A DNA stretch of 64,000 bases from Rhabditophanes sp. KR3021 (GCA_963281155.1 CAUJLY010000002.1:2852001-2916000); one strand, 5' to 3'; shown: positions 33,080 to 44,381, counted from the first letter of the stretch. The notes: a model not told the origin generated them from the letters alone. Numbers and translations: made by a program.

Positions 33080-35062
33080 TTCGATACCAAATATGGTGTC
33101 TTAGATGTGCGCTAAAATAGTAGAAAAAATATCAGGCCCAGTAACTAAAAAGACATCTAATGAAATAAAGCTCAATATACTTAGTATAATATTATGATGA
33201 TGAAGTGATAAATTTAAACATAAAAATGCGGAGTCTTATTGAAACGACACTACAAGTATAATCAATTTTCGCGCATGTATTATCATTTCTAAAGTACTAA
33301 TATATTTCCTCGATATTAATCTCTTGTAAGCAATGTTTACACACCAACGTTTAAAAACATCATTAGATTAACAACAAGATGAAAAGAAAATATATGTAAT
33401 TATAACAAAATATTTAACAACTTGGTAATATACATATTAGACAAAATATATAAACCATGTACAAATTACATATAAGTAGGTACAAAAATGTGGACATTTT
33501 TGACAAACATTAATGCGATCATACTTAATTTTGTTAAAATACAATATTAAGTTTGTGTTCATAAGTGTAATATAAAATCAATCTTCTAAACAATTATACT
33601 CTAAGTGGAGGAATATTTTTTTGTAGAAATAGTCCGATCCGGTTTATATCTCCAACATTTAAAGCTTATCTTATCGTTTTCCAACGTTCATCTACAAAAC
33701 AGTAGAAATCTTTTTGAGATAGGAGGATGGTGTTTAGCTGCTAGAAAGGTAGTAGTTATAGATGTTCAAATCAATTAGAAGAAAGAAGAATAAGTACATG
33801 ATATATGCGCTTATCTTTGTGATAGTTTATACTTATAAATATTTCAAATACTCTCAATTTTCCAACAAATAATATTATAAACAAAAAGAACATTAAAGGA
33901 AATATAAAACGACGCATATTAAAAGTGAAAAGATACGCAGTCATGTCAAAAAATATTATCCATCCTAGTTATATATAAAGATGCTCGAACAAAATATTAT
34001 ACGTGTCTGCAACAATTTAAACTAACTATTTTATCCAACTATATTTACTTTGTTATCATATTTATACAATTATATGTATTAAAGATTATAGAACAAAAAT
34101 AAATATCATAATATTAGTTTGTTGTCAAGTTTGATAAATTTACAATTGATTGGAAAATATTACAGGAGGGAAATGTCCAAAAAATGGCTGTATTAATTAA
34201 GTAAACATACCCACTATCGCCATACAGCTAACTAACAACCAACTAACCACCTTTTCCGTTGAAATGTATATCAAGTATATACTAAAAGCGATACATTGTT
34301 TTGAAAAAGTTGGTGACTATTTAAAAGAGAGTATTTTAAGTGCACTGCCAAACTTGTTATTATATCCCATATAATTGAATGTAATATACAAACCCATAGA
34401 TATGCACTAATTGTGCTAAAAGTTTAAAAAAAGAATACTTATAAATGAGATTAATATTTTGATAATATATAATTGACGTCATAGAACATCGTAAGAAAGC
34501 ACATGCTACTTCAAAATTGGAATCAAACAATAATAACTATTTTGTTATTCATTCGTTGATGAACTCACTCGCAAAATAAAGAACTGAATAGTAGCAGGCA
34601 GATGTTCAAAGTAACGATTGTTTTCCATTGCATTAAGAGTTTAAATATAATAATGGATTTTGGCGAAGTCAAAGGTAACTTTCTTCAAACAGGCCAATTT
34701 AGGACAATTTTATGGGGTTAGATACTACTGCCAATTGTAGATATTTTATAATTACCAACTTATTAATAATTTGAAAGTTAGTAAAATAAAATAAATATCC
34801 ATCTCAATATTGTGTTTTTTGTTGATAATTATTTGTAAATATTTTTGAGCACAATATTACTTTAATTGGCAGCCAAATATTGGACATTAAATATAGAATT
34901 GGCAAATTAGAGAACGTGACTATTTTTATTGTGACTTGTTTAGTATTATTGACACTAACAAGATGCATCTTACCAACAAGTCTGTTTGAGAATTGAGCAT
35001 TATCAGGGTCACATTTATTTCAAAACTTTATAGACGAACAATTGTTTTGATCAATTAATATA
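33080..35062. other. Intergenic, no gene seen
   Basis: About 2 kb of AT-rich sequence between divergent endosulfine and WDR12 genes. No supported open frame, RNA gene or clear repeat. Confidence 0.55.
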
Positions 35063-36412
35063 ATGACTGATAATCCACACGTCTCTGTTTTGTTCTTTTC
35101 AAACGATCCTCTGTAAGTGTAATGTTATATCATTTGTGTTATTTATAATTTCTTCTAGGTACTCTTCAATACCTGACAAAGTTTTTAACTTACCAACAAA
35201 TGGAAACGTTCAAAACTTGAATGTACTTGTCAATCAATTGTTAAGTGAGGAAAAAGGTAAATATTGAGCCATATTTAAACATGTTTAATGTACGTATATT
35301 TTTTAGATGAATGGAATGGAGTGACTTTTGACTTTCTTGTCGAAAAGGCTATTATTAGCGATACCTTACAAGAATTTATTGAGGAAAACGAAATTTGCAT
35401 TGAAGGGGTTCTGAAGATTGAATGTATCGGAAAAGAAAATCCACCTCGCCCTGATAAAGACATGCCACACAACGACTGGGTTAGTAGTGTCAAAGTATCC
35501 GATAAATATATTTTTTCTGCCACATACGACGGAAACCTTAATATTTGGGATCATGACGGAACTAACTTGCAGAAGAAAGAATACTCTCTCCAACCAATCA
35601 AATGTATGGCGTTTAATGGACAAGATGGAAAGTACCGCGTTGTCCTTGGGCTCCAAGACCAAACACTGGCTGTCAATGAGGTTACTATCAAAAATGGGAA
35701 AGTAAATGTTGATGTTACTGCTATTTTGAGAGGCCATGAAAGAAGTGTTGATTGCGTTGCTATGAGTGGGGATGGTTCAAAGGTCGTATCAGGAAGTTAT
35801 GATAAAAGTTTGAAAGTTTGGGATGTTTTGCCTGATGCCAAAACAGATTTCGCGAAGACAAATACCGATGCCAAGAAAAGCAAACTTTCTACCGTTACTC
35901 GAACACCTCTGGTTACTTTGCTGAGCCACAAGGAAGCTATTACCGGAGTTGCTTGGAGTCCCTTAAATAAGAATCAAGTGACTACTGTCTCATTGGACCA
36001 TTCCATAATCTTGTGGGATTTAGATTCTGCCAGTCAGTCTGCTCATCTCGGATCCAACAAAAGTTTTACATGTGTTGCAGCCAATCCAACAACTGGCATG
36101 ATTCTTACCGGTTCAGTTGATCCCGTCACTCGTTTGTGGGATTTAAGAAGTAAAGAAGGTGCTATGGTCAAATGTTCCTTCCAAAGTCATATTGGATGGG
36201 TTACTGCCGTCGACTGGTGCAAGACAAGAGATCATTTATTCATCACTGCTAGTCACGATAAGGTTGTCAAAATGTGGGATGTAAGATCTCCTAAAGCCAA
36301 TTTATACAATATGATTGGTCATGAAGACAGAATCTTATGTGCCGATTGGAGTAATTCTGAATTAATAGCTAGTGGCGGCGTAGATGCAACTGTTAAAACT
36401 TTTAGAAGATGA
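35063..36412 (+). CDS. wdr12: Ribosome biogenesis protein WDR12 (Ytm1)
   Basis: Exons 35063-35112, 35159-35256 and 35307-36412 encode 417 residues. The N-terminal NLE domain (about 1-90; 'VSVLFFSNDPLYSSIPDKVF', 'LNVLVNQLL', 'WNGVTFDFLVEKAI') is followed by seven WD40 repeats ('HNDWVSSVKV', 'LRGHERSVDCVAMSGDGSK', 'LSHKEAITGVAWSPL', 'HIGWVTAVDW', 'MIGHEDRILCADWSN'). It acts in the PeBoW complex (PES1-BOP1-WDR12) in pre-60S maturation and 27S/32S rRNA processing in the nucleolus. CIR1 starts 179 bp after its stop, a spacing compatible with a nematode operon. Confidence 0.96.
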
Positions 36413-36575
36413 TTGTTTTGTTAAATTTCATTGTTGTTTTTCTTTGTTATTGTTTTGTTAAAATTTTGACATTAATTTGAATTTATGGGAACATGAGTTA
36501 AAAAGCTCTTCTATATCTCCATTCGATATCACTAATTATGGTATATCATTTTAAAGTGTGCTAATCATGGTTCTA

Positions 36576-36590
36576 TTTATAGTAATACAG
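36576..36590 (+). promoter_or_regulatory. Putative trans-splice acceptor of CIR1
   Basis: TTTATAGTAATACAG ends one base before the CIR1 ATG, and no coding exon upstream could use it. This position is expected for a spliced-leader acceptor of a downstream gene in an operon. Confidence 0.45.
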
Positions 36591-36591
36591 G

Positions 36592-37626
36592 ATGGGGAAA
36601 GGATTTGCCAATTTTATGTCCAAAAAGGATTTTCATCCTGCAGCTCCTCACAATCAAAAGAAAGTATGGGAAGCAAGGGAGAAGAAGAAGATTTTTGATA
36701 ACAATCAGGCAGAAATGGCGATTCAATATCAAAAAGAACAAGAATTATTGAATAATAAAGCATTATTGGGGGATGAAAAGGCTAGGATAGGGTTGAGTTT
36801 TATGTACGATGCGCCAACTGGGATTAATAAAAGAGATGAAGAAAAAGTGGAGCCTAAATTTGAATGGCAAAGAAAGTATAATGCACCTAGAGAAGCGTGG
36901 GCAAAGAATAATGACCAAATTGTTGATCAGCCATTTGGAATTGAAGTCAAACATATTAAATGTGTTAAGTGTGGTAAATGGGGCCATGTCAATACTGATA
37001 AAGAGTGTCCTTTGTGGTCTAAGGCTTCAGTTGGCGAATCAGACGAGTACACGTCAACAAATCCTTCGGACATTTTCAAGAGTTTCAAAGTACCATTCTT
37101 GCCCGCAGCAACGGCAGACAGACATAAAATTGACCAACAGAAAGGCAATGATAACAGGGACGAGGAGCATCAAGTATACACAAAGAACGAATTGGCTATA
37201 AATATGAAGGAAGAACATGGTATTCGATTCAAAGCTAAAATTTTGAGCAGAATTCATGCAGATGAAGCTTTGAATAATTTGGGCCCTTCTCAACTTGCAA
37301 TTGACAAAGAAGCTGCTTTCCAAGAATTTTTCAAGTCCTTTTCTGATGCCGAGAAAATCAAGATTTTAGAAAAAATTTTAAAAAAAGAAAAGAAGAAGGA
37401 AGAGAAAAGTGCCAATAAAGTCAAAAAAGAACACAAGGAAAAGAAAAAATCCAAAACTTACGACATTGATTCGGACGGATCAAAAAAAGACAGAGCTTCA
37501 ACTAGAAGGGATGACAAGGAACCTGGATCATTAAAGCGTTATGGAAATGAAGATGATGACCGGGAATACTCTAATAAACGACATACAAGTGACTATCCCA
37601 GACACAGAGATAGTCGGGTCCGTTAA
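36592..37626 (+). CDS. cir-1: CIR1 (CBF1/RBPJ-interacting corepressor, spliceosome-associated)
   Basis: A single exon of 344 residues. The N-terminal CIR domain is clear ('FANFMSKKDFHPAAPHN', 'KKVWEAREKKKIFDNNQ', 'FMYDAPTG'). Then comes a conserved 'EWQRKYNAPREAWAK' block and a zinc-knuckle-like 'KCVKCGKWGHVNTDKECPL' near residues 123-142. The middle holds 'KAKILSRIHADEALNNLGPS', and the C-terminus is a charged Lys/Arg/Ser/Glu-rich tail with an RS-like end typical of splicing-associated proteins. CIR1 is a corepressor partner of RBPJ and a component of early spliceosomal complexes. It is probably in an operon behind WDR12. Confidence 0.93.
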   Translation: MGKGFANFMSKKDFHPAAPHNQKKVWEAREKKKIFDNNQAEMAIQYQKEQELLNNKALLGDEKARIGLSFMYDAPTGINKRDEEKVEPKFEWQRKYNAPREAWAKNNDQIVDQPFGIEVKHIKCVKCGKWGHVNTDKECPLWSKASVGESDEYTSTNPSDIFKSFKVPFLPAATADRHKIDQQKGNDNRDEEHQVYTKNELAINMKEEHGIRFKAKILSRIHADEALNNLGPSQLAIDKEAAFQEFFKSFSDAEKIKILEKILKKEKKKEEKSANKVKKEHKEKKKSKTYDIDSDGSKKDRASTRRDDKEPGSLKRYGNEDDDREYSNKRHTSDYPRHRDSRVR

Positions 37627-37795
37627 TTTATTTTTTTAATATTTGAAATTAAGACAACATTTTTCGTTTAACCATTTTGTAAATGTAATAAATATTTTTT
37701 TTATAAACATGCAAAAACATGAATTGGTTTAATCCAATAATTATTTAGTTTAGTTTGCAATAACTTTTACAACATATTGTTTGTTTAAGTGTTAA

Positions 37796-37969
37796 ATGCC
37801 TTTGCAAATTTCAATTAAACAAGCTCAGAAGCAATTGAACGAGTTGGAGGCTGCTTTGAGTGAAATGAATAATAGTAAAATGGAATTGAATTCTCATAAA
37901 CGTAAACTCATAATTGAAATGGAAGCAATTAAGGCAGAGATCGAGAAACTTACTAAATCTCATGTCTAA
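37796..37969 (+). CDS. Small coiled-coil protein, 57 residues
   Basis: A single-exon frame, MPLQISIKQAQKQLNELEAA..., with a continuous heptad pattern ('LNELEAALSEMNNSKMELNS', 'KLIIEMEAIKAEIEKL') and no other feature. It starts about 170 bp after CIR1 on the same strand, with an acceptor-like TTTAAG just before the ATG, so it may be the third gene of an operon with WDR12 and CIR1. The heptad structure and lack of stops support coding. I do not recognise the family; small coiled-coil subunits of larger complexes are one possibility. Confidence 0.6.
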   Translation: MPLQISIKQAQKQLNELEAALSEMNNSKMELNSHKRKLIIEMEAIKAEIEKLTKSHV

Positions 37970-38110
37970 TTTTGATGTCTTTTATTTGTCTACTTTTCCA
38001 CTACATTAAATAAAAGCTTGTATTTTCACATCAATGGTTTAACATGTTGGTAATAAAAGATATCGACAAATAAATATTATTAAGCACTTCCTAAATATAA
38101 ACCAATAATA

Positions 38111-38780
38111 TTAAGCTCTGCCAATTGAACTTTTGCGTTGTCCACGTAACTTTTCAACCACTGTTTCATTTAAACTTCCTTGTTTCGTTTTATTAGTTGT
38201 TACTAATTGAGCATCCGTTATTGTGCTGGTTGTAGAATCAGGAATAATTATAGCAGCAGATGTTATTTTGGGAGCTGTTGTAGTTGAAATTGTTTTGCCA
38301 ATTGTTGTAGCATTTGGTGCAGAAGCCAAATAAGCACCTTCGCCAAATTCACGTACTAATTCACAAAATGATTTGGAATCTTCGTCAAAACATTTCTTGC
38401 TGGGTGCAGTTACACGCTAATAATAAATAACATAATTAATCAAGCATCAAATTTGATAACTTACGTCTAAACACTGACAAAAAGTGTCGTCACATTTTAT
38501 TTGCCCGAGTTGATCATCATAACACTTATCGTGTTTAACGCAACAGCCATTTACTTGCCCTTAAAAGTTTAAAATGTGAGAGAGTTATGAAACGTAACGA
38601 TTGCAAGTAATTTCAAGTAATAATCGACATTTACTTACATTTTAATTCAGGACAATCGCCGTCAATGCTAGCTTCGGAGAATATCTTGGACAAACCATCA
38701 GATCCGCATTCCCATTCTTGCTCTTCGGCCTTATTGAAAGATATTAATAACAGTGTTAGGAAAAAAGTCAAAGTAAACAT
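38111..38780 (-). CDS. Secreted phospholipase A2-like protein
   Basis: Exons 38780-38639, 38559-38465 and 38416-38111 encode 180 residues. A signal peptide (MFTLTFFLTLLLISFNKA) precedes a Cys-rich domain with 'VNGCCVKHDKCYDDQLG', 'CDDTFCQCLD' and 'CFDEDSKSFCELVREFG'. The CC-x-x-HD-x-CY core is that of the secreted PLA2 fold, including the catalytic His-Asp pair. I do not see the canonical Ca-binding loop (YGCxCG) upstream, so activity is uncertain. Nematodes carry several such PLA2-like secreted proteins. The tail (about 105-180) is Thr/Ser/Ile-rich and low complexity, with sequons, and probably a glycosylated linker. Confidence 0.8.
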
Positions 38781-39608
38781 GATGTCAATGATGAATTTAA
38801 GAAAAATGAAATTGGTAGTAATGATCTTACTTTGTAGGGCAGCTTTTAATGATTGATTAAACAAGTTTATACTCTTCCTACAACACTACACGATCATGCA
38901 ATATATCATTACTTTTCTTATTTTAGATAAAGAACAAATGAGCACAAAAATTGTTAGTTGAAACAATGGAAAACATTAATTAGTTATATGTTTAAAATTA
39001 ATCGGTTCCAACAAATCAAACAATTATTAATTTGTTTGAAGTGTAAACAATTTAATCGTTGTTTGTTTTAAAATATTAAACTTCATGGCAAATTGCATAT
39101 TTATTTAAATATTAATGCTATTATACTCTCAAAAGCTTATTTCATGCATCGCAATGTTGTAAAAATGAAAGACAATACATTTTCATTCGAAACTTTGCAA
39201 GCTAATACCAAGGTTTAAGTACACGCATAAGATGCTTGTTAAACTAAATCTGCAACTATCAATTATATTCCTCATTTATATAGACATTAATTTTCGAGGT
39301 TAATAATAACAAAACATGTAATTCAGTTCCTTCAAAATATTAGAACGATTGTTGATTATTTAAACAACTAATATTATTTTAGTTGTAAGCATAAATTATC
39401 ATTTTTAACAATAAAGAAGACAAATGATTAAACACAGATAATCACTATTTTATTTACAAATAAAAGAACAACTAATATTCACTTTATCAATACTCAATAT
39501 GCTAATTTATTTGAGTATCAATCGAATTTGTATTAATAATCAAATTTTGAATTAATAAATACAAACAAATTTCCACTTTTCTGTCTTTTAATATTATCAA
39601 ATCTGGAC
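38781..39608. other. Divergent intergenic region, PLA2-like / PDZ gene
   Basis: About 830 bp of AT-rich sequence with both promoters. No gene or clear repeat seen. Confidence 0.5.
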
Positions 39609-40669
39609 ATGTCTGCTGGCCCCAACGATTCTCCTGAGCTGAAGGAAGGATGTGCTCCTGTCAAAACAATCACTATCACCATTCCTATGGAAGAAGGAGA
39701 TCCCATTGGTGCTACTCCAAACGAAAGAATGGTTATTGTCAAGGTTCAACCGAATACTTTGAGTGACGGCAAAATTCAAATAGGAGACAAAATTTTAACA
39801 CTAAATGGTATGGTAGAGGCGTAAGCTCGGCTGGAGCATTCATTAGCTGTTTTTTGTATATAATTCTTAATCTAAGTATAATTTTTAATATAAGTATAAT
39901 TTTTAATATAAGTATAATTCTTAATATAAGTATAATTTTTAATCTAAGTATTTAGGAGCAACTGTCAAAGATCCAAATCACTTCTACAATTTACTCCGCT
40001 TTGTTCGCAATGAAGCTTCAATCACGGTTGAACGTGATGACAACCGATCACAAAAGATGCACAACAAGATCATGATTCCTGTTGATAGGATGAGGAACAT
40101 CCAAAACAGAGATGGTTATCTTTACTTTCTTGCTACAGTCAATTTGCAAGAAGGAAAGAAACTTGGATTAGGGATTCGTCATTTTCAGAACAGAGTCTTA
40201 GTATCAAAATGCGAGCCTGGATCTATCTCTGACGAAATCCTGAAGATCGGAGATCATGTTTGTGATGTCCAGCAAATCGTTGTCACTGACAAGGATGTGT
40301 GCCGTCGCCTACTCGTTACTTCGCTTCAGGAAAGTTGATTCATCTATTTTCTAATAAATTGGCATTTAGGCTACAAATACTGTCACAATGGCAGTTGCTC
40401 GTCCCGATTGTATTGAAACAAAAGCGTGGGCTAAGAAAGCCTTGCAAGAACCTGTTTTGGAACCTCCGAGTGTCCGTTTAGCCGATGACGTCCGTGAAAT
40501 CGCCTCTCGCGAAAGAAACAAGTTTAAGGGATATGCCGAACCTACCAAGACTGTCCTTTCTAGAGTAGCAATCAAACAAGACAAGGTTGTCACTATTACC
40601 GAAGCCATTATCGAGCATCCAATTGCTTCAGATAATGAAGACAAGACCCTTCGTAAAGTCAAGAAGTGA
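39609..40669 (+). CDS. Two-PDZ-domain protein
   Basis: Exons 39609-39807, 39956-40329 and 40370-40669 encode 290 residues. PDZ1 (about 18-105) has 'RMVIVKVQPNTLSDGKIQIG', 'DKILTLNGATVKD' and 'LLRFVRNEASITVER'. PDZ2 (about 125-215) has 'KKLGLGIRHFQNRVLVSKCE', 'DEILKIGDHVCDV' and 'RRLLVTSLQATNTVTMAVAR'. The remaining C-terminus is basic with no domain I recognise. PDZ domains bind C-terminal peptides of membrane proteins in scaffolds. The second intron starts CAG|GAAAGT: keeping 'VTSLQ' makes the PDZ2 helix-strand spacing equal to PDZ1, but implies a GA-AG intron or a base error. An alternative GT donor at 'CTC|GTTACT' would shorten PDZ2 by five residues. The first intron is mostly an 18-bp tandem repeat. 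Confidence 0.85.
39859..39950. repeat. 18-bp tandem repeat inside an intron, five units
   Basis: Units of the form GTATAATTTTTAATATAA repeat about five times and fill most of the 148-bp first intron of the two-PDZ gene. The array ends directly at the splice acceptor, and its last unit merges into TATTTAG. Confidence 0.85.
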
Positions 40670-41216
40670 GTCAAACCTATGCAATTCTACGAAAACATTT
40701 GACAATATCCTTTATTGTATGCAATCATGTCCAGATAGCATATAAGTTCGTATATCAGAATAATTGATTGTCTAATAAAAGAATATGTTTATCATTTACT
40801 TGTGTTATTTATATTTCTTCAATTTGTCATTTTTATCTGTTTTATCTGGTTTATTTGTCATTTACCATTTGCATCTTCTTATTTTTATGTTCTAATTTAC
40901 GTGTAAACATTTTCAATTACTTTTCTTTAAGAAAATATTTGTATGCAATAAAACCATTTATAAGGTTTAATTAATTCTAAGAAAACCATAGCCTCCGTTT
41001 TTTTAAGTGAGTGGTACTTGGGTTCCCAAAATTTTCAAAACGATACTGATATCACTTTCATAGGGTGATATTTTATCCGACAACTCCACCCATATCAAAA
41101 ATACAAGCTTTAATACTTTTATCAATTGAAACAACCATTACTAAGCAAACTTTATTCCTAGTTGTTAAATGAGCAAAAAAGATGACTATTCGTAAACCTC
41201 AATAATTTTTAAATAG
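40670..41216. other. Intergenic between PDZ gene and pseudogene
   Basis: About 550 bp. A pyrimidine-rich stretch near 40790-40890 is open in one frame but shows only low-complexity hydrophobic residues. No gene called. Confidence 0.5.
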
Positions 41217-42140
41217 ATGCTCTTGCAAGATATGAAAACTATCCATTTATTGAGAATTTTTTGCTTTTTATCGAACAAGATGAAATGACGGAATTTGGAA
41301 TATTTAAATTGAATTTATTATTTTGTGAACATGATCAAGTAATTAATTTTGGTTGTTATTTTACAGAAAAAGTGTAGCCAATGAAATAAAGGAGATTGCT
41401 TCAAATAGTGATTCAAATTATGAAGTTTCTCAAAGAAAACTTAGAATATACGCTCTATATTTTCATAATGTCAAAATGTATTCAGAATTCATGGAAATTG
41501 TCAGACCTTTGATGACATTCAGACAAGTGGCGACATTACGAATAATTTTGTCTGGCAAATACAATTATGAGGATTTAATTGAACGAGCTATACAGAATTG
41601 CAACCACGTAAAGCATCTAAGACAACTTTGTGTTGTATTTGACTTAGTATTGTCAGATATAAACAAAATTTATTTAACAACACAGTTTATTTGCTCAATG
41701 CCCAACACATTACATCAATTAGTATTAAAGAATATGTCAGTAGGAGATGTATGTTTTGGGAATCAGCTAGCACTTGCTTATCCGAATTTAATAGGAATTT
41801 GTATTACTCTGGATGAAAAAACAACATTTCAACTCACCCGAATTTCTTCATTGGATTCAAGAAAATTAAATTGATTGAAACCAGTTGTTTAAAAGACCAA
41901 CCCATGGTACTACCGAATTGATTGCAAGTCCTAGTTTTAAAGTGAAAATCAGATGTAAATTGTGATATTCAAGATCATCTTAAAAGACATTACGAATTAA
42001 ATAATAAACTATGTAATTGCTGCAATTTACACCCGCCATTCAAGAGGATTATAGTTTCAAACTTTGAGTTTAAAGAAAAGACATGTATATATTTATCTAA
42101 CTTATATGACTATGAATTGTCTAACAAACACATTTGGTAA
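41217..42140 (+). pseudogene. Decayed gene of an LRR/F-box-like family
   Basis: A coding-like stretch broken by frame changes. One block is 'DALARYENYPFIENFLLFIE' from 41217. The long block 41380-41874 includes 'KLRIYALYFHNVKMYSEFME', 'NHVKHLRQLCVVFDLVL' and 'LHQLVLKNMSVGDVCFG...YPNLIGICITL', with leucine-rich spacing like nematode F-box/LRR proteins. From about 41860 the frame shifts ('KKIKLIETSCLKDQPMVLPN'), meets stops, then resumes as 'DIQDHLKRHYELNNKLCNCC' to a stop at 42140. The splice between the first two blocks does not restore the frame. The family assignment rests on repeat pattern only. Confidence 0.5.
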
Positions 42141-42271
42141 TAAAATCATTACTTTATTTAATTAAAAAAGATCAAATTTGAATATCAAATTTGGCTGTAA
42201 TCTCGATATAAATAATTTGATCTTTTTAAATGATGAAGCAGTAACTTCTTAATTAATCAACTGCTTTCAAA

Positions 42272-42637
42272 ATGGGGTATCAGTACGAAATTCTTCAGTT
42301 TGATCAAAATCCACCAGATGCTCCTCCACCACCTCCAAAGATTGAATCTGTAGGGACACCTTCACTTGCTGTTTCATCTCCAACACCAAATGATGCTCCA
42401 ACTCCCTCTACTTCGCCAACAACACACTCTGTGGCCTTTGCTACTAAGGCGCCATCAGATAAAACAGCAACCAAGGGCAAGAAGCATGATAATGGGAAAT
42501 CTAAGAAGGATCGTGGCGGTAACAAAAACAAGAAACGCCATCACGGTGAAGAGAAAAATGAAGCGCTACCTAGACCCATTCCTCAACCAGCTGACTATAA
42601 GGAAGATGATGGTTTTTGCTGCTGTACTATTTCATAA
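42272..42637 (+). CDS. Small Pro/Ser/Thr- and Lys-rich protein with C-terminal CaaX box
   Basis: A single exon of 121 residues. The N-terminus has a PPDAPPPPP run, followed by a Ser/Thr/Pro-rich part. The centre is strongly basic ('KGKKHDNGKSKKDRGGNKNK'), and the C-terminus is 'DGFCCCTIS'. The last four residues CTIS fit a farnesylation CaaX box, with two preceding cysteines available for palmitoylation, as in Ras-type membrane anchors. This predicts a peripheral membrane protein with a polybasic segment. No family recognised. Composition and the well-formed C-terminus argue for a real gene. Confidence 0.65.
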   Translation: MGYQYEILQFDQNPPDAPPPPPKIESVGTPSLAVSSPTPNDAPTPSTSPTTHSVAFATKAPSDKTATKGKKHDNGKSKKDRGGNKNKKRHHGEEKNEALPRPIPQPADYKEDDGFCCCTIS

Positions 42638-42960
42638 GTCTCCAGCATTAAGCACTTTCATCGTGAGTGAATTAAATATGATCGTATATTGTGCATGAAC
42701 TTAATAAATGTAATGTTAACATTATAATATGTACGTTTTTCATTTATTCTATGATAAAAACTATTTCACAATTGTTTATTCTTAATGATATGGTTAGAAC
42801 GTTAATTAGAACCTTTTATTTTATTACACTTCATTTCAGAATTTAATTATTTTAATACTTTATTTAAATATCGGAAACAAATCGTTTAATTAAAAAAAGT
42901 TAATAACAACAACCATAAATATCAACCGCACATTTAAATTTATCGTTAAGCCATATTTAT
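42638..42960. other. Convergent intergenic region
   Basis: About 320 bp of AT-rich 3' flanks between the CaaX protein gene and eIF3i. Nothing else seen. Confidence 0.5.
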
Positions 42961-43992
42961 TTAATTTTCCATAACAAAATTCTTGTATTCGTCGTCTAAT
43001 TCTTGAACGCGAATATATCCATCTTCTCCTCCAGTAATAACAGTATCTCCATTTGGATGGAAAGCCAATGTGTTGATAGGCCCGAAATGCCCCTTGAATT
43101 TTGCAAATTCTTGTTCATATACTAAGTGATACATCCTTGCTTCAAATTGTCCTGAACTTGCAGAAGTTTGAGTTACACTCATAGCTTCTTCTCCTCCTCC
43201 AAGAACAATATGATCACGGGTTGGTGAGATAGCTGCAGAGTTGACAGGCTTTCCAGATCTAAAAATGGTTTATAAGAGAGTCGGTATAAGATTAACGTAC
43301 TTATATGTTTTTAAAGGTTCCAGGGTGTCGGCATGATACAATTTAGCAGATTTATCCGATGAAGAAGAAATAAGGAAGTTCCCATCCTTAGACAATTGCA
43401 TATCGGTAATATTTGCAGTATGTCCTCTAATAAAGTTGATGGCTTCTTCAGGCTTACGAATATCAAATTGATAGATATGTCCATTAGATACTCCAGCAGC
43501 AACGATTTGATCTAAATGAGTAAACAGACATGATTCAGAGTCAGCATCTAAAATCTTGAACATTACTGAATTTGCTGCACTTGGGGCTTTTGTAACTTGA
43601 TTTTGGTCACGAATATCAAAGACACGCAAGCTTGATGGATTGACTTGCATTTTTTTGGTTGTGTATGCAGCCAAATTTCCACTGTAAGAGAATCCACAAC
43701 TTCTTGTAGTGACAGGACTTTGGATACTGGAAATTTGAGTTCCCGATTCAACGTCCCATAGCTTAATTGAACAATCTCCAGAAGCTGACAATAAATGCTT
43801 GGTATCCCATGAAACATCAATATCCCATACAGCACCATCGTGGCCTTCATAACTTCCTAGTCTTTCTCCGTTATCGGAAAACCAAACACAGGGTTCCCTA
43901 TCTTTACCACATGAGAAAATTAAGTCTCCTTCGAGATTAACACGCACACGTGTAATTGATCTTTCATGTCCTTTAAGAAGAAGAGGGCGCAT
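42961..43992 (-). CDS. eif-3.I: Translation initiation factor eIF3 subunit I
   Basis: Exons 43992-43301 and 43258-42961 encode 329 residues. It forms a seven-bladed WD40 propeller, evident from '[19 protein letters not shown]', '[20 protein letters not shown]', '[20 protein letters not shown]', '[20 protein letters not shown]' and '[20 protein letters not shown]'. The family is the eIF3i/TRIP-1 core subunit that joins eIF3b and eIF3g in the 43S pre-initiation complex. The start is the MRP that aligns with the conserved N-terminus; it lies 13 bases behind a TTTTTAG acceptor. An upstream in-frame Met would cross this likely trans-splice site. Confidence 0.96.
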
Positions 43993-44381
43993 ATTTGGAT
44001 AATCTAAAAAGTAATACGTTAATTTCATTTTTTTATTACGTGTTGAGACAATTCAAATATAATATGGGGATCTGGCGCAAATTTATAGGTCCGGTAAGTG
44101 AGAAATTGAAAACATCGTATTGGCACAAATATTTGCCAGCACAATAGATAATTTCAAGTATGCTAACTGATTAGTTTACGCTAAAAAGGGAATCTTTAAA
44201 CATAAAAAGGCAACAAATTTATTAAATGCAATATACGTAAACCCAATAGTTTCCATTGCAAGAATGTAGATAAAAGACGACGCGGTATGGCTGACGAATG
44301 CTCTTTTAAAATAGTATTTAACGGCTCTCATTCGATATTATAAATCCTTTGTGCTTAATTAATAGTTTAGAAACATACATC
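43993..44381. other. Divergent intergenic region, eIF3i / UBE2F
   Basis: About 390 bp containing both promoters. No gene seen. Confidence 0.5.
44004..44011 (-). promoter_or_regulatory. Putative trans-splice acceptor of eIF3i
   Basis: Reads CTTTTTAG-like on the minus strand, just before ATTATCCAAAT and the conserved start MRP. No upstream coding exon is apparent, so it is a spliced-leader acceptor or a 5' UTR intron end. Confidence 0.4.
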
